Origin: Rhizobium leguminosarum
Lineage (GTDB): Bacteria; Pseudomonadota; Alphaproteobacteria; Rhizobiales; Rhizobiaceae
Assembly: GCF_017876795.1 (NCBI RefSeq)
Contig: NZ_JAGIOR010000001.1
Location: 1,126,501 to 1,190,500 of the forward strand
Direction: 5' to 3'
Length of the DNA: 64,000 nt
Shown here: in pieces, positions 36,674-45,012 of the stretch
Layout of the letters: each line of letters starts with the position of its first letter
How positions within the stretch are numbered: position 1 is the stretch's first letter
Translations under genes and position numbers: made by a program
The notes under the pieces: generated by a model
Seen by the model: the letters and a program-made list of their open reading frames with translations, nothing else
What the model was told of the DNA's origin: nothing
The model's database searches: none

Positions 36674-37426
36674 ATGTCAGAGACACTGTTCAAGCGTAGC
36701 GATTTCAGCGCGAAAATTTTGGAAGTTTTGGATCATGTCGAGTATCGCCGCGTCGAAAGCAGCGAAGATATGGAGGAGGTGGAGCGCCTGCGCTACAAGG
36801 CGTACAAGGCCCACGACGCGCTGTCGCTTGCCCCGGGAGGCCTATTGGACGATGTCGATTTCGACAGCCATGCCTATATCTTCGGCCTGTATTATTATGG
36901 TGAACTGATCAGTACGATCCGAATTCACTATGTGACGCCGGAGCACCGTATCAGCCGGTCCGGAGAGGCCTTTCCCGAGGCGATGGATGAGCTTTTGGAC
37001 GCCGGGCTGACCTTGATCGACCCCGCGCGTTTCGCGGCCGATCCTGAATTCACTTCCGAGCTGCCATGGGTTCCCTATCTGACGCTGAGACCGGCCATCG
37101 TTGCGGCAGCGTATTTCAGGGCGGACCGCGTTATTCAGTCCGTCCGGCCCCCACATGCCGCCTTCTACAAGCGGGTTTTCTACGCCGATACCATTGTGCC
37201 CGGCCGACTGGCGGAGAGTTACGGGGTTGATGTGACGCTGATGGCGACGAATGTGATCGAGGTCGGTCGCAAGCTGTTGACGCGTTATCCCTTCTTCATC
37301 TCCAGTGCCAGCGAGCAGCGCATGATGTTTTCGCGCAATCCCAACGACACATTGCCGCCGCTCACCATCATTCCGACGGCGCGTTTCGTGCCGCAAGGCG
37401 AACTCGGCACCGACCTGCCGCTCTGA
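36674..37426 (+). CDS. GNAT-fold N-acyl amino acid synthase-like protein (FeeM/LuxI-type)
   Basis: A 250-residue protein I read as a member of the FeeM-like N-acyl-amino-acid synthase group, which has the same fold as acyl-homoserine-lactone synthases. Supporting features: ERLRYKAYKAHDAL near residue 37 (the R-x-x-x-Y substrate helix), the acidic DDVDFDSHAYIF strand turn, STIRIHYVTPEHR as the central strand with the arginine of this fold, and LPWVPYLTLRPAIVAAAYFRA as the acyl-CoA helix region. There is no signal peptide. If right, it would join a fatty acyl chain to an amino acid. Recognition is by eye; a plain GNAT enzyme is the alternative. It lies 144 bp after the degenerate-GGDEF/EAL gene. 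Confidence 0.62.
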   Translation: MSETLFKRSDFSAKILEVLDHVEYRRVESSEDMEEVERLRYKAYKAHDALSLAPGGLLDDVDFDSHAYIFGLYYYGELISTIRIHYVTPEHRISRSGEAFPEAMDELLDAGLTLIDPARFAADPEFTSELPWVPYLTLRPAIVAAAYFRADRVIQSVRPPHAAFYKRVFYADTIVPGRLAESYGVDVTLMATNVIEVGRKLLTRYPFFISSASEQRMMFSRNPNDTLPPLTIIPTARFVPQGELGTDLPL

Positions 37427-37540
37427 TTTTCTCTTCTCTCACGGGCGAGCATCTAAGTGAGGACAATGAGGGGCGACGACAATATCCGTAATCGTCGCCT
37501 TTCATGGTTTTTCCGCCCGAGAATAGGTGGTTTTGAAGCC

Positions 37541-37643
37541 TAAAGCGCGTCGCATCAAATTTGATTCATGCGACGCGCTTTAGCCCCTTGTTTTATGCAT
37601 GTCGTTGTCCCGGAACCGCTGCACACTTCCGGGCGACAGGCAT
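37541..37643. repeat. Two-hairpin intergenic repeat, copy A
   Basis: First palindrome: 15-bp perfect arms TAAAGCGCGTCGCAT (37541-37555) and ATGCGACGCGCTTTA (37568-37582). Second palindrome (37595-37643): ATGC, GTCG and CCCGGAA pair with TTCCGGG, CGAC and GCAT across a 12-base loop. Copies with the same layout are at 38031-38136 and 46705-46807. It lies in the 339-bp gap before the cytochrome oxidase subunit IV gene; the rest of that gap shows no gene. Confidence 0.85.
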
Positions 37644-37765
37644 CAGCTGCGGCATTCTCATGCATTGCGCTTTCGCCTGTCATTGTGTAATTCCTGCAGG
37701 CAGGGACTTCCCTCGCGGGGCGGGGGAATCAGGCAGCGCAGGCGTATTTCAGGGAGACGATATTT

Positions 37766-37990
37766 ATGGCCGAACATCATACCGGACCGGTCGAGACCGG
37801 CGCGCCGATGGATTACAAGGAACATGAAAACACCTACGACATGTTCATTGCCGCCGCGAAATACGGCTCGATGCTTCTCATCTGCCTCCTGCTTGCGATG
37901 ACCGCCGGTTTCTTCGGCGGCGCCGGCCTTCTCGGCGGCCTCTTCGTCTTCATCATTCTTCTCGCCATCGGCATCTTCCTGTTCCGCTGA
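37766..37990 (+). CDS. aa3-type cytochrome c oxidase subunit IV
   Basis: A 74-residue membrane protein of the COX4_pro_2 family, a small accessory subunit of the aa3-type terminal oxidase. The N-terminal amphipathic section DYKEHENTYDMFIAAAKYG is typical, followed by one or two C-terminal helices (SMLLICLLLAMTAGFF and LLGGLFVFIILLAIGIFLF). AGGGAGA precedes the ATG. It lies just upstream of the transhydrogenase genes on the same strand, with a repeat in between, so co-transcription is uncertain. Confidence 0.88.
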   Translation: MAEHHTGPVETGAPMDYKEHENTYDMFIAAAKYGSMLLICLLLAMTAGFFGGAGLLGGLFVFIILLAIGIFLFR

Positions 37991-38030
37991 TCGCGGCAAG
38001 GGGAGGAGGGGCTTCTCCGAAGCTTTGTGA

Positions 38031-38136
38031 CTGAAGCGCGTCGCGATCTTTCAGATTCGCTCCGCGCGCTTCAGGTCTTTGTTTTCTTGCATGTCGTTAT
38101 CGCAAAGCCGCCGTGCAGTTTTGCGCGACGACATGC
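38031..38136. repeat. Two-hairpin intergenic repeat, copy B
   Basis: First palindrome: CTGAAGCGCG (38031-38040) pairs with CGCGCTTCAG (38065-38074). Second palindrome: GCATGTCGT (38089-38097) pairs with ACGACATGC (38128-38136), with inner CGCAAA/TTTGCG. The layout and the GCATGTCG core match copies A and C. It lies between the oxidase subunit gene and pntAA. Confidence 0.8.
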
Positions 38137-38199
38137 TTTAGGTGCTTGGCCCGCGCAGGGAAGCCTGCGGCGGTCCGGCTGACCCGGAGGAGGGGGCAG

Positions 38200-39348
38200 T
38201 TGGGCAATATCGTTTTCGTTGCAAGGGAAATTGCGGGCGAGGAGACGCGTGTCGCGGCCTCTGCCGAGACCGTAAAGAAAATGAAGAGTTTCGGCTTCGG
38301 CGTTGTCGTCGAAGCCGGTGCCGGTGCGGCTTCGCGCATTCCGGACGGAGAGTTCGAAGCCGCGGGCGCCAGGATCGGCAGTTTTGCCGATGCGGCCTCG
38401 GCCGACGTCGTGCTGAAGGTGCGCCGCCCGAACGAACGGGAAATCGCAGGCTATAAAAGCGGCGCCGTGGTCATCGGCATCATGGATCCCTATGGCAATG
38501 ACGAAGCCATCGCGGCTCTGGCAAGTGCCGGACTTTCGGCTTTCGCGATGGAGTTGATGCCGCGCATTACCCGCGCCCAGTCCATGGACGTGCTTTCATC
38601 CCAGGCCAATCTCGCCGGCTACCAGGCCGTCATCGAGGCGGCTGCGGTCTATGACCGCGCCATGCCGATGATGATGACGGCTGCCGGCACCGTACCGGCA
38701 GCCAAGGTCTTCGTCATGGGCGCCGGCGTCGCGGGTCTGCAGGCGATCGCGACGGCGCGGCGCCTCGGCGCGGCGGTCTCGGCAACCGACGTCCGCCCGG
38801 CCGCCAAGGAGCAGGTTGCCTCGCTCGGCGCCAAGTTCATCGCTGTCGAGGACGAGGAGTTCAAGGCGGCGGAAACGGCCGGCGGCTATGCCAAGGAGAT
38901 GTCCGCCGACTATCAGGGCAAGCAGGCCGCACTCCTGGCCGAACATATCGCCAAGCAGGATATCGTCATCACCACCGCGCTGATCCCCGGTCGAGCGGCG
39001 CCGCGGCTCGTTTCGCGCGCCATGCTCGCAGCGATGAAACCGGGCGCGATCGCCGTCGACCTCGCAGTCGAGCGTGGCGGCAATATCGAGGGCGTCGTTG
39101 CCGGCGAAATCGCCGATGTCGACGGCGTCAGGGTCATCGGTTTCGCCAACATGCCGGGCCGCGTTGCGGCCAGCGCGTCGGTGCTCTACGCCAAGAACCT
39201 CGTCACCTTCCTGGAGACCATGATCAACAAGGAAAGTCGGAGCGTCGTCGTCAACCTCGACGATGAACTCGTCAAGGCGACGATGCTGACCTATGCCGGC
39301 GACGTGGTTCATCCCGCCTTCGGCGGCGCGAAGAAGGGAGATATCTGA
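38200..39348 (+). CDS. pntAA: NAD(P) transhydrogenase subunit alpha part 1 (NAD-binding dI)
   Basis: A 382-residue cytosolic domain I of the proton-translocating transhydrogenase, which binds NAD(H) and exchanges hydride with NADP across the membrane complex. The start is the TTG at 38200, decided by GGAGGAGGG just before it and by the family's first residues GNIVFVAREI. The alanine-dehydrogenase-like fold shows RRPNEREIAGYKSG, the dinucleotide loop VMGAGVAGLQAIATARRLGA, and ITTALIPGRAAPRLV. This three-gene split (pntAA-pntAB-pntB) is the usual alpha-proteobacterial form. Its stop overlaps the pntAB start by one base (TGATG). Confidence 0.95.
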   Translation: MGNIVFVAREIAGEETRVAASAETVKKMKSFGFGVVVEAGAGAASRIPDGEFEAAGARIGSFADAASADVVLKVRRPNEREIAGYKSGAVVIGIMDPYGNDEAIAALASAGLSAFAMELMPRITRAQSMDVLSSQANLAGYQAVIEAAAVYDRAMPMMMTAAGTVPAAKVFVMGAGVAGLQAIATARRLGAAVSATDVRPAAKEQVASLGAKFIAVEDEEFKAAETAGGYAKEMSADYQGKQAALLAEHIAKQDIVITTALIPGRAAPRLVSRAMLAAMKPGAIAVDLAVERGGNIEGVVAGEIADVDGVRVIGFANMPGRVAASASVLYAKNLVTFLETMINKESRSVVVNLDDELVKATMLTYAGDVVHPAFGGAKKGDI

Positions 39349-39746
39349 TGGCCAGTGAAGCAATGGACAGAGCACTGGAGCAGCTCGACCAGGCGGTGAC
39401 CGCCGTCGTCACTGCAGCCGCCCACGCACCGGAAGCGGCAAGTGCTGCAACCGGCGGGGCGATCGATCCCTTCGTCTCCCAGCTGGCGATCTTCGTCTTG
39501 TCGATCTTCGTCGGTTATTACGTCGTCTGGTCGGTGACGCCGGCGCTGCATACGCCGCTGATGGCCGTCACCAATGCGATCTCTTCCGTGATCGTCGTCG
39601 GCGCGCTTCTGGCGGTCGGAATCTCCACAAGCGGGCTTGCTACGGGCTTCGGTTTCGTCGCCCTCGTGCTCGTCTCGGTAAACATCTTCGGCGGCTTCCT
39701 CGTGACGCAGCGGATGCTCTCGATGTACCGCAAGAAGGACCGGTGA
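39348..39746 (+). CDS. pntAB: NAD(P) transhydrogenase subunit alpha part 2 (membrane dIIa)
   Basis: A 132-residue membrane subunit with three hydrophobic segments (QLAIFVLSIFVGYYVVWSV, TNAISSVIVVGALLAVG, GFVALVLVSVNIFGGFLV). The N-terminal 40 residues are Ala-rich and cytosolic. It contributes helices of the proton channel. ATG overlaps the stop of pntAA; pntB starts 7 bases after its stop. Confidence 0.95.
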   Translation: MASEAMDRALEQLDQAVTAVVTAAAHAPEAASAATGGAIDPFVSQLAIFVLSIFVGYYVVWSVTPALHTPLMAVTNAISSVIVVGALLAVGISTSGLATGFGFVALVLVSVNIFGGFLVTQRMLSMYRKKDR

Positions 39747-39753
39747 GGATCTG

Positions 39754-41151
39754 ATGACCAATATCGCAGCCTTCCTCTACCTCGTCTCCGGCGTTCTCTT
39801 CATCCTGGCGCTGCGCGGCTTGTCGCATCCGGCCACTAGCCGCAAGGGTAATCTCTACGGCATGATCGGCATGGCGATCGCCATCCTGACGACGCTGGTG
39901 CTGGCCACCCCGAATTTCGGCGGCTTCGTGCTGATCGTCCTCGGTCTTGCCATCGGCGGCAGCGTCGGCGCCTATGTCGCCCGCACCATCGCCATGACCT
40001 CAATGCCGCAGCTCGTCGCCGGTTTCCATTCGCTGGTCGGTCTGGCCGCCGTGCTGGTCGCGGCTTCGGCGCTCTATACCCCTGCCTCCTTCGGCATCGG
40101 CGAGATCGGCCACATCCACACCGAAGCGCGGGTCGAAATGGCGCTGGGCGTGGCGATCGGCGCGCTGACCTTCACCGGTTCGATCATCGCCTTTCTGAAG
40201 CTCGACGGACGCATGTCCGGCAAGCCGATCCTGTTGCCCTACCGGCATGCGATCAACGCGAGCCTGCTCGTGCTGATCGTGCTCTTCATCATCGGGCTTG
40301 CCGCCACCGAGAGCCATTTCGATTTCTGGGCTGTCGTGGCGCTGTCGCTGGCGCTCGGCGTTCTGCTGATCGTGCCGATCGGCGGCGCCGATATGCCCGT
40401 CGTCGTTTCGATGCTGAATTCCTATTCGGGGTGGGCTGCGGCCGGTATCGGCTTCACGCTCGGCAATCTGGCGCTGATCATCACCGGCGCGCTTGTCGGT
40501 TCCTCAGGGGCGATCCTCTCCTACATCATGTGCAAGGGCATGAACCGCTCCTTCGTCTCCGTCATCCTCGGCGGTTTTGGCGGTGAGACCGCGTCCGGCG
40601 GGCCCGACACATCGGACAAGACGGTCAAGCTCGGCTCGGCCGAGGATGCCGCCTATCTCATGGCCAATGCATCGAAAGTCATCATCGTACCGGGCTATGG
40701 CATGGCGGTCGCCCAGGCCCAGCATGCGCTACGAGAACTCGCCGACAATCTTAAGAAGAACGGCGTCGAGGTGAAATATGCGATCCACCCGGTCGCGGGA
40801 CGCATGCCCGGTCATATGAACGTGCTGCTTGCCGAAGCGAATGTTCCCTATGATGAAGTCTTCGAGCTCGAGGACATCAATTCGGAATTCGCCCAGGCCG
40901 ACGTGGCCTACGTCATCGGCGCCAACGACGTTACCAATCCGGCGGCGCGCGACGACAAGACCTCGCCGATCTACGGCATGCCGATCCTTGACGTCGACCG
41001 GGCAAAGACTTGCCTGTTCGTCAAGCGCTCGCTCGGTTCGGGCTATGCGGGCATCGACAATACGCTGTTCTACAAGGACGGAACGATGATGCTGCTCGGT
41101 GACGCGAAGAAGATGACCGAGGATATCAACAAGGCGATCGCGCATGGATGA
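39754..41151 (+). CDS. pntB: NAD(P) transhydrogenase subunit beta
   Basis: A 465-residue subunit with the dIIb membrane part (about eight helices, residues 1-280) and the C-terminal dIII NADP-binding domain. Conserved features are GADMPVVVSMLNSYSGWAAAG in the membrane part and VPGYGMAVAQAQHALRELAD and HPVAGRMPGHMNVLLAEANVPYDEV in the NADP domain. It keeps the NADPH pool charged by the proton gradient, which suits biosynthesis including glutathione, lipid and amino-acid synthesis. Confidence 0.96.
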   Translation: MTNIAAFLYLVSGVLFILALRGLSHPATSRKGNLYGMIGMAIAILTTLVLATPNFGGFVLIVLGLAIGGSVGAYVARTIAMTSMPQLVAGFHSLVGLAAVLVAASALYTPASFGIGEIGHIHTEARVEMALGVAIGALTFTGSIIAFLKLDGRMSGKPILLPYRHAINASLLVLIVLFIIGLAATESHFDFWAVVALSLALGVLLIVPIGGADMPVVVSMLNSYSGWAAAGIGFTLGNLALIITGALVGSSGAILSYIMCKGMNRSFVSVILGGFGGETASGGPDTSDKTVKLGSAEDAAYLMANASKVIIVPGYGMAVAQAQHALRELADNLKKNGVEVKYAIHPVAGRMPGHMNVLLAEANVPYDEVFELEDINSEFAQADVAYVIGANDVTNPAARDDKTSPIYGMPILDVDRAKTCLFVKRSLGSGYAGIDNTLFYKDGTMMLLGDAKKMTEDINKAIAHG

Positions 41152-41166
41152 CGCAGATGCAGCCGT

Positions 41167-41673
41167 TCAGCTCGAACGCGGCCGCTTTGCTGAGGTTTCA
41201 CCGGGGACCAGCGTCATCTTCTCGACGCCGATGGCGAGGTTCAGCCCTTCCTGGGCCTGAACATTCAGTGGCTGCAGCATGAAAGCCTTGTTGGTGCCGC
41301 CAGCGATCACCTTGGCGCCGGCGCCGGCCCCCACGCTCGCATCGGCGCCTATGCCGTAATATTCGCCAGCCAGCGCGAACTGCGGCATATCCGTGCCGGT
41401 CTTTGCCAGCACCTGCCAGATCATCACGGTCTTGCCGGTCTGGCCGAGATCGATGCCGAATTTCTCGATCTTGCCTGCGTAGACAGCCTTGGCGCCGCCC
41501 GATGCCGGCGTATAGGTGCAGATGAGGTTCTTCTGCGAGGTGACGATCAGACCCTGGCCGCCATCCGATCCGCAGATCAAACGGCCAAGCGTGACATAAT
41601 TTTCCGCCCCCGCCGGGCTTGCCCAGGCAGCGGCCGCCAGAGCCGCGGCGGCGATCATCGTTTGCTTGAACAT
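41167..41673 (-). CDS. DUF992 family exported protein
   Basis: A 168-residue exported protein with a Sec signal peptide (MFKQTMIAAAALAAAAWASPAGA) and a mature part of the DUF992 type: LGRLICGSDGGQGLIVTSQ, AGEYYGIGADASVGAGAGA. The start is the ATG at 41673 with GAGAAAG before it. It is convergent with pntB and has no clear partner. The family function is unknown. Confidence 0.85.
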   Translation of the reverse strand: MFKQTMIAAAALAAAAWASPAGAENYVTLGRLICGSDGGQGLIVTSQKNLICTYTPASGGAKAVYAGKIEKFGIDLGQTGKTVMIWQVLAKTGTDMPQFALAGEYYGIGADASVGAGAGAKVIAGGTNKAFMLQPLNVQAQEGLNLAIGVEKMTLVPGETSAKRPRSS

Positions 41674-41734
41674 GGACTTTCTCCGTTGGAATGACCTGTT
41701 CGAAACGGGTAGAGGTGGCGATTGTTCCTGGAGC

Positions 41735-43387
41735 TTATTCCCGCTCCAGCGTGCCACGCTGTGCCGTCAGCACCCATAGCAGGCCTTCGGGCCGGAAATC
41801 GACCTGCACCGTGCCGCGGAAGGCGGAGGCGGCATGGGCCTTGATAACGGTCGTGCCGAAACCCGAGCGCGATGGCTCTACGACCGGCGGACCACCGCGC
41901 TCCTCCCAGCTGAAGCGCAGCAGGGCATCCGGCTTGCCTTCCTCCGTGACATCGCGCCATTCGAAGCGGACGCGGCCTTGCGGGACGGAGAGCGCACCAT
42001 ATTTCACCGAATTGGTGGCGAGTTCATGCAGGGCAAGACCAAGATTCTGAACAGCATCCGGCTTCACGACGAAATCCTCGCCTGTGATTTCGATCTGTTC
42101 GCGCGATTGCGGAAAAGCTTCCAGGTGGATGTCGACGACCCGCCGGAGCGACACGCCTCCCCATTGCTCGCTGGTCAGGAGCTCGATCGAACGCACCAAC
42201 CCCTCGAGGCGGTCGGCGACGGCAGCCTGGAAGGTCTCGACGCTGTCGGCTTGTTTGGCGAGCTGGCGCATCATCGCCTGGGCTAGCGTCAGAAGGTTCT
42301 TGGTGCGGTGGACGAGCTCGTGCATGACGAAGCGCAGCCGGTCCTCGGTCTGGCTGCGATCGAAGGAGGCGTTCGATAGGGCGATCGCCACTTGGTTCGC
42401 CTCGATGACGCTGGTTTCCACCGGCGAGACGATATGGCCTTCGCCCATGCGGTTGGCCATTTCGGCAATATCGCGGATGGTAGTGCGCACCTGCCTTGCG
42501 ACGGCATAGGCACCGAGTACGGCGACGAGCACAAGGGCCACGCCGCCGATGATGAGGAAACGCCAGGTGCTGAGGATCGATGCCTGGGCGATCGGTCCCC
42601 AGATCACCGTTTTCCACGACCAGCCGGGTATCCGGGCATAACCGAGCAGCATGTGCGGCAGGATCGTTTCGTCCTGGAAGACGCCGCGTGAAGCGGTGAA
42701 TGCCGGCAGGATGCGCGGATCGAAGGGCGTGCCGGGTTCGAGATTGGTAGGCCCGGTGGCGGCGACTACGTGGCCGCTCTGATCGATGACGGCGGCCGAC
42801 CAGCCGGGGGCAAGGCCCTCGGTCGTTACGAGCTTGCTCAGATCCTTGGCGTCCTGAGTGATGATGAGGGCTGCGACGGGATCGTTTGCCCGCGGCAAGG
42901 TGACGTTATAGACCCAGTCGCCGCTGGTACGGCCGCGAAAGACGTCGGAAGCCTCGATTCGACCGGAGGTCATGACCGACTGGAGGGCGGTGATATTCGC
43001 TATCTCGCCGAGTGGCGTGCCGAAGGCCCGGCGCGTGTTCAGCAGTTGCTGGCCATTGCGGTCGACGGCGATGACGAACAGCGTATTGTCTCGGAGGGCG
43101 GTTTCCGTGCGCTCGTGGAAGGCGGCAAGATTACCGTTTTCGAGCTCCGGTGAGCTCGAAAGCAGCCGCAGCGTCGTCGCCATGTCCTGAAGCTGACGGT
43201 CGACGATCCGCGAAAGGGCGAGTGCATCCTGGGCCGTCTCGCGTCTCAGCGTCGAACGCTGGTTGTCTTCCAGCTGCAGCAGAAGCAGCGTCACAAAGGC
43301 GAAGATCGGCAGTGCGATCGCCACCGCCATGGCGACGAGGTAAGTGCCGATCGAGGCCTTGGGAAAGAACAGCGCGACGATCTTCAT
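41735..43387 (-). CDS. HWE-family sensor histidine kinase
   Basis: A 550-residue inner-membrane histidine kinase. Two N-terminal helices (IGTYLVAMAVAIALPIFAFVTLLLL near residue 17, then a second one near 275) flank a periplasmic dCache-like sensor. The kinase core is of the HWE type: MHELVHRTKNLLTLAQAMMRQ with the phospho-histidine, ALHELATNSVKYGALS, and W-E in FSWEERGGPPV, followed by GFGTTVI. The start is taken at the ATG at 43387; a TTG four codons earlier is possible. No response regulator is adjacent, so it is an orphan. The usual partners of HWE kinases in rhizobia are general stress or light responses; that is only analogy. Confidence 0.92.
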   Translation of the reverse strand: MKIVALFFPKASIGTYLVAMAVAIALPIFAFVTLLLLQLEDNQRSTLRRETAQDALALSRIVDRQLQDMATTLRLLSSSPELENGNLAAFHERTETALRDNTLFVIAVDRNGQQLLNTRRAFGTPLGEIANITALQSVMTSGRIEASDVFRGRTSGDWVYNVTLPRANDPVAALIITQDAKDLSKLVTTEGLAPGWSAAVIDQSGHVVAATGPTNLEPGTPFDPRILPAFTASRGVFQDETILPHMLLGYARIPGWSWKTVIWGPIAQASILSTWRFLIIGGVALVLVAVLGAYAVARQVRTTIRDIAEMANRMGEGHIVSPVETSVIEANQVAIALSNASFDRSQTEDRLRFVMHELVHRTKNLLTLAQAMMRQLAKQADSVETFQAAVADRLEGLVRSIELLTSEQWGGVSLRRVVDIHLEAFPQSREQIEITGEDFVVKPDAVQNLGLALHELATNSVKYGALSVPQGRVRFEWRDVTEEGKPDALLRFSWEERGGPPVVEPSRSGFGTTVIKAHAASAFRGTVQVDFRPEGLLWVLTAQRGTLERE

Positions 43388-43622
43388 CTGTTGCGCCAAG
43401 TCCTATGCGCTGGCGAAAGGCAAGGGAATTCGCGAGCGGTCAGGAAAGCAAAGATCCGCATCTCTCGCAAGCCGCCCTCAACATGTTTCGAACGCCCGAT
43501 AGCAGGCTATCGAAGCAGCGCCATGTTAAGGGGAGCAAGAGCAGGTTGCAACATACTATGATATCTCATTGAGGACGACGAGCTGTGCGGCGGCCGATTT
43601 TGCGGCTGCCCAACTTATGTCC

Positions 43623-44489
43623 TTAGCCGGCTGAAGCGCCGACGCGGGCGAGACCGTCGCGAGCCGGCTGGTACTTCGGATCGAGGCCGACGGCGTGACG
43701 ATACGACCGGGCGGCCTTCGCCTTGTCGCCGCGGCGTTCATAGACGAGCGCCTGGTTGGCCCAGGATTCGGCGATGTTGCCGTTGAGTTCGATCGCATGG
43801 TTGAAATCGGCAAAGGCGTTGTCGTTGTCGTTCAGCGCGATATAGGAAATGCCGCGGCCATTATAGGGCTCGGGCGAATTCGGCGCGAGCGAGATCGCCT
43901 TCGAGAAATCGTCGATCGCCTTGTCCTGCTGATTGCGCTTCTGATAAATCAGGCCACGATTGTGATAGGCGCGGCCATCGGTGGTGCCGAGCTGGATCGC
44001 CTTGTCGAAATCGTTGAAGGCCTGATCGTCCTGGCCGGCCATGCGATAGACATTGCCGCGGCCGATATAGGCGACGTCGTAGCTCGGATTGATCTGCAAG
44101 GCGGCATTGTAATCGCCGATCGCCTGGGCCTGCTGACCCATGTTGCGATAGACCAGGGCACGATTGGCGTAGGCCTGGAAAAACCGTGGATTGATCTGCA
44201 GCGCCGTGTTGAAATCGTTTAGAGCCGGGCGGAACTGGCCGGCGCGGCCATAGGCGGAGCCACGGACGTTGTAGCCTTCGGGATCTTTCGGATTGGCGTT
44301 GATAACAGCCGTCAGCGAGGCGATATTCTCTTCCGAGCCCTGCGCCTTGTCGATGCGGATTACGGCATCCGAGGTATTGGTCGTCTCGCAGCCGGCGAGG
44401 CCGAACATTGCCGCCAGCGCCAAAGCGGGCAGGAATGCGGATTTCTGCAAGCGCAAAGCGCGGGACGGATTGAAGGTGTTGACAGCCAT
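43623..44489 (-). CDS. TPR repeat lipoprotein
   Basis: A 288-residue lipoprotein. The ATG at 44489 gives a signal peptide that ends in the lipobox LAGC (residues 31-34), so it is anchored to a membrane by lipidated C34. Five to six tetratricopeptide repeats follow, e.g. AYANRALVYRNMGQQAQAIGDY and AYHNRGLIYQKRNQQDKAIDDF. These form a protein-binding solenoid. A role in envelope assembly or division is possible. It lies downstream of rpsU on the same strand, beyond the rpsU terminator. Confidence 0.9.
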   Translation of the reverse strand: MAVNTFNPSRALRLQKSAFLPALALAAMFGLAGCETTNTSDAVIRIDKAQGSEENIASLTAVINANPKDPEGYNVRGSAYGRAGQFRPALNDFNTALQINPRFFQAYANRALVYRNMGQQAQAIGDYNAALQINPSYDVAYIGRGNVYRMAGQDDQAFNDFDKAIQLGTTDGRAYHNRGLIYQKRNQQDKAIDDFSKAISLAPNSPEPYNGRGISYIALNDNDNAFADFNHAIELNGNIAESWANQALVYERRGDKAKAARSYRHAVGLDPKYQPARDGLARVGASAG

Positions 44490-44552
44490 TCGGGCTCGCT
44501 TTCCCCATGCGGCATATCCGGTAAGCGGATATGCGATCTTCAGCGGCAAACT

Positions 44553-44585
44553 AAAAAAGGCGGCGGCGAACCTATCGCCCCCGCC
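44553..44585 (-). terminator. rpsU terminator
   Basis: On the minus strand a GC-rich hairpin (GGCGGGGGCGA paired with TTCGCCGCCGCC) is followed by TTTTTTAG. On the plus strand this appears as the A run at 44553-44558 and the hairpin at 44559-44585. It lies 40-70 bases after the rpsU stop. Confidence 0.8.
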
Positions 44586-44624
44586 ACAATGCATCTGAAA
44601 ACGTCGAAAAAACGACGGCAACGC

Positions 44625-44837
44625 TCAGTGTGCGACCAGACCTTCGCGCTGGGCGCGCTTACGGGCCAGCTTGCGAACGCGACGAACAGCCTCGGCCTTT
44701 TCGCGAGCACGCTTCTGCGACGGCTTCTCGTAGTAGTCGCGCATCTTCATTTCGCGGAAAATGCCTTCGCGCTGCATCTTCTTCTTGAGAGCGCGGAGAG
44801 CCTGATCAACATTGTTATCGCGGACAAGTACCTGCAC
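44625..44837 (-). CDS. rpsU: 30S ribosomal protein S21
   Basis: A 70-residue ribosomal protein with the start [18 protein letters not shown] and the typical [32 protein letters not shown] core, in shortened form. The GTG at 44837 gives the family's usual N-terminus; an in-frame GTG three codons earlier adds MIL. AAAGGA lies 9-14 bases before it. The basic C-terminus [12 protein letters not shown] binds RNA. S21 helps 16S rRNA pair with mRNA at initiation. Confidence 0.93.
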   Translation of the reverse strand: MQVLVRDNNVDQALRALKKKMQREGIFREMKMRDYYEKPSQKRAREKAEAVRRVRKLARKRAQREGLVAH

Positions 44838-45012
44838 GAGAATCACGTTCCTTTGGTTGGTTGATGCCGGCGGCGGCGCAGCGCCAGGGGCAAAAATATA
44901 ACGTTCGCGCGGCCGCAGCCTTGCGATTGGTGATGCGAGATAGCAGATCGGGTTTAGGAAGTCCAGATGGATATGGGAAGCGGGTGGAAAAATCGCGCTT
45001 GCCCCTATCCGG

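Noticed and set aside
43400..43622. Gap between the HWE kinase and the TPR lipoprotein
   Set aside because: I looked for a small gene or RNA and found only a short hairpin-like stretch near 43495-43515; nothing supportable.
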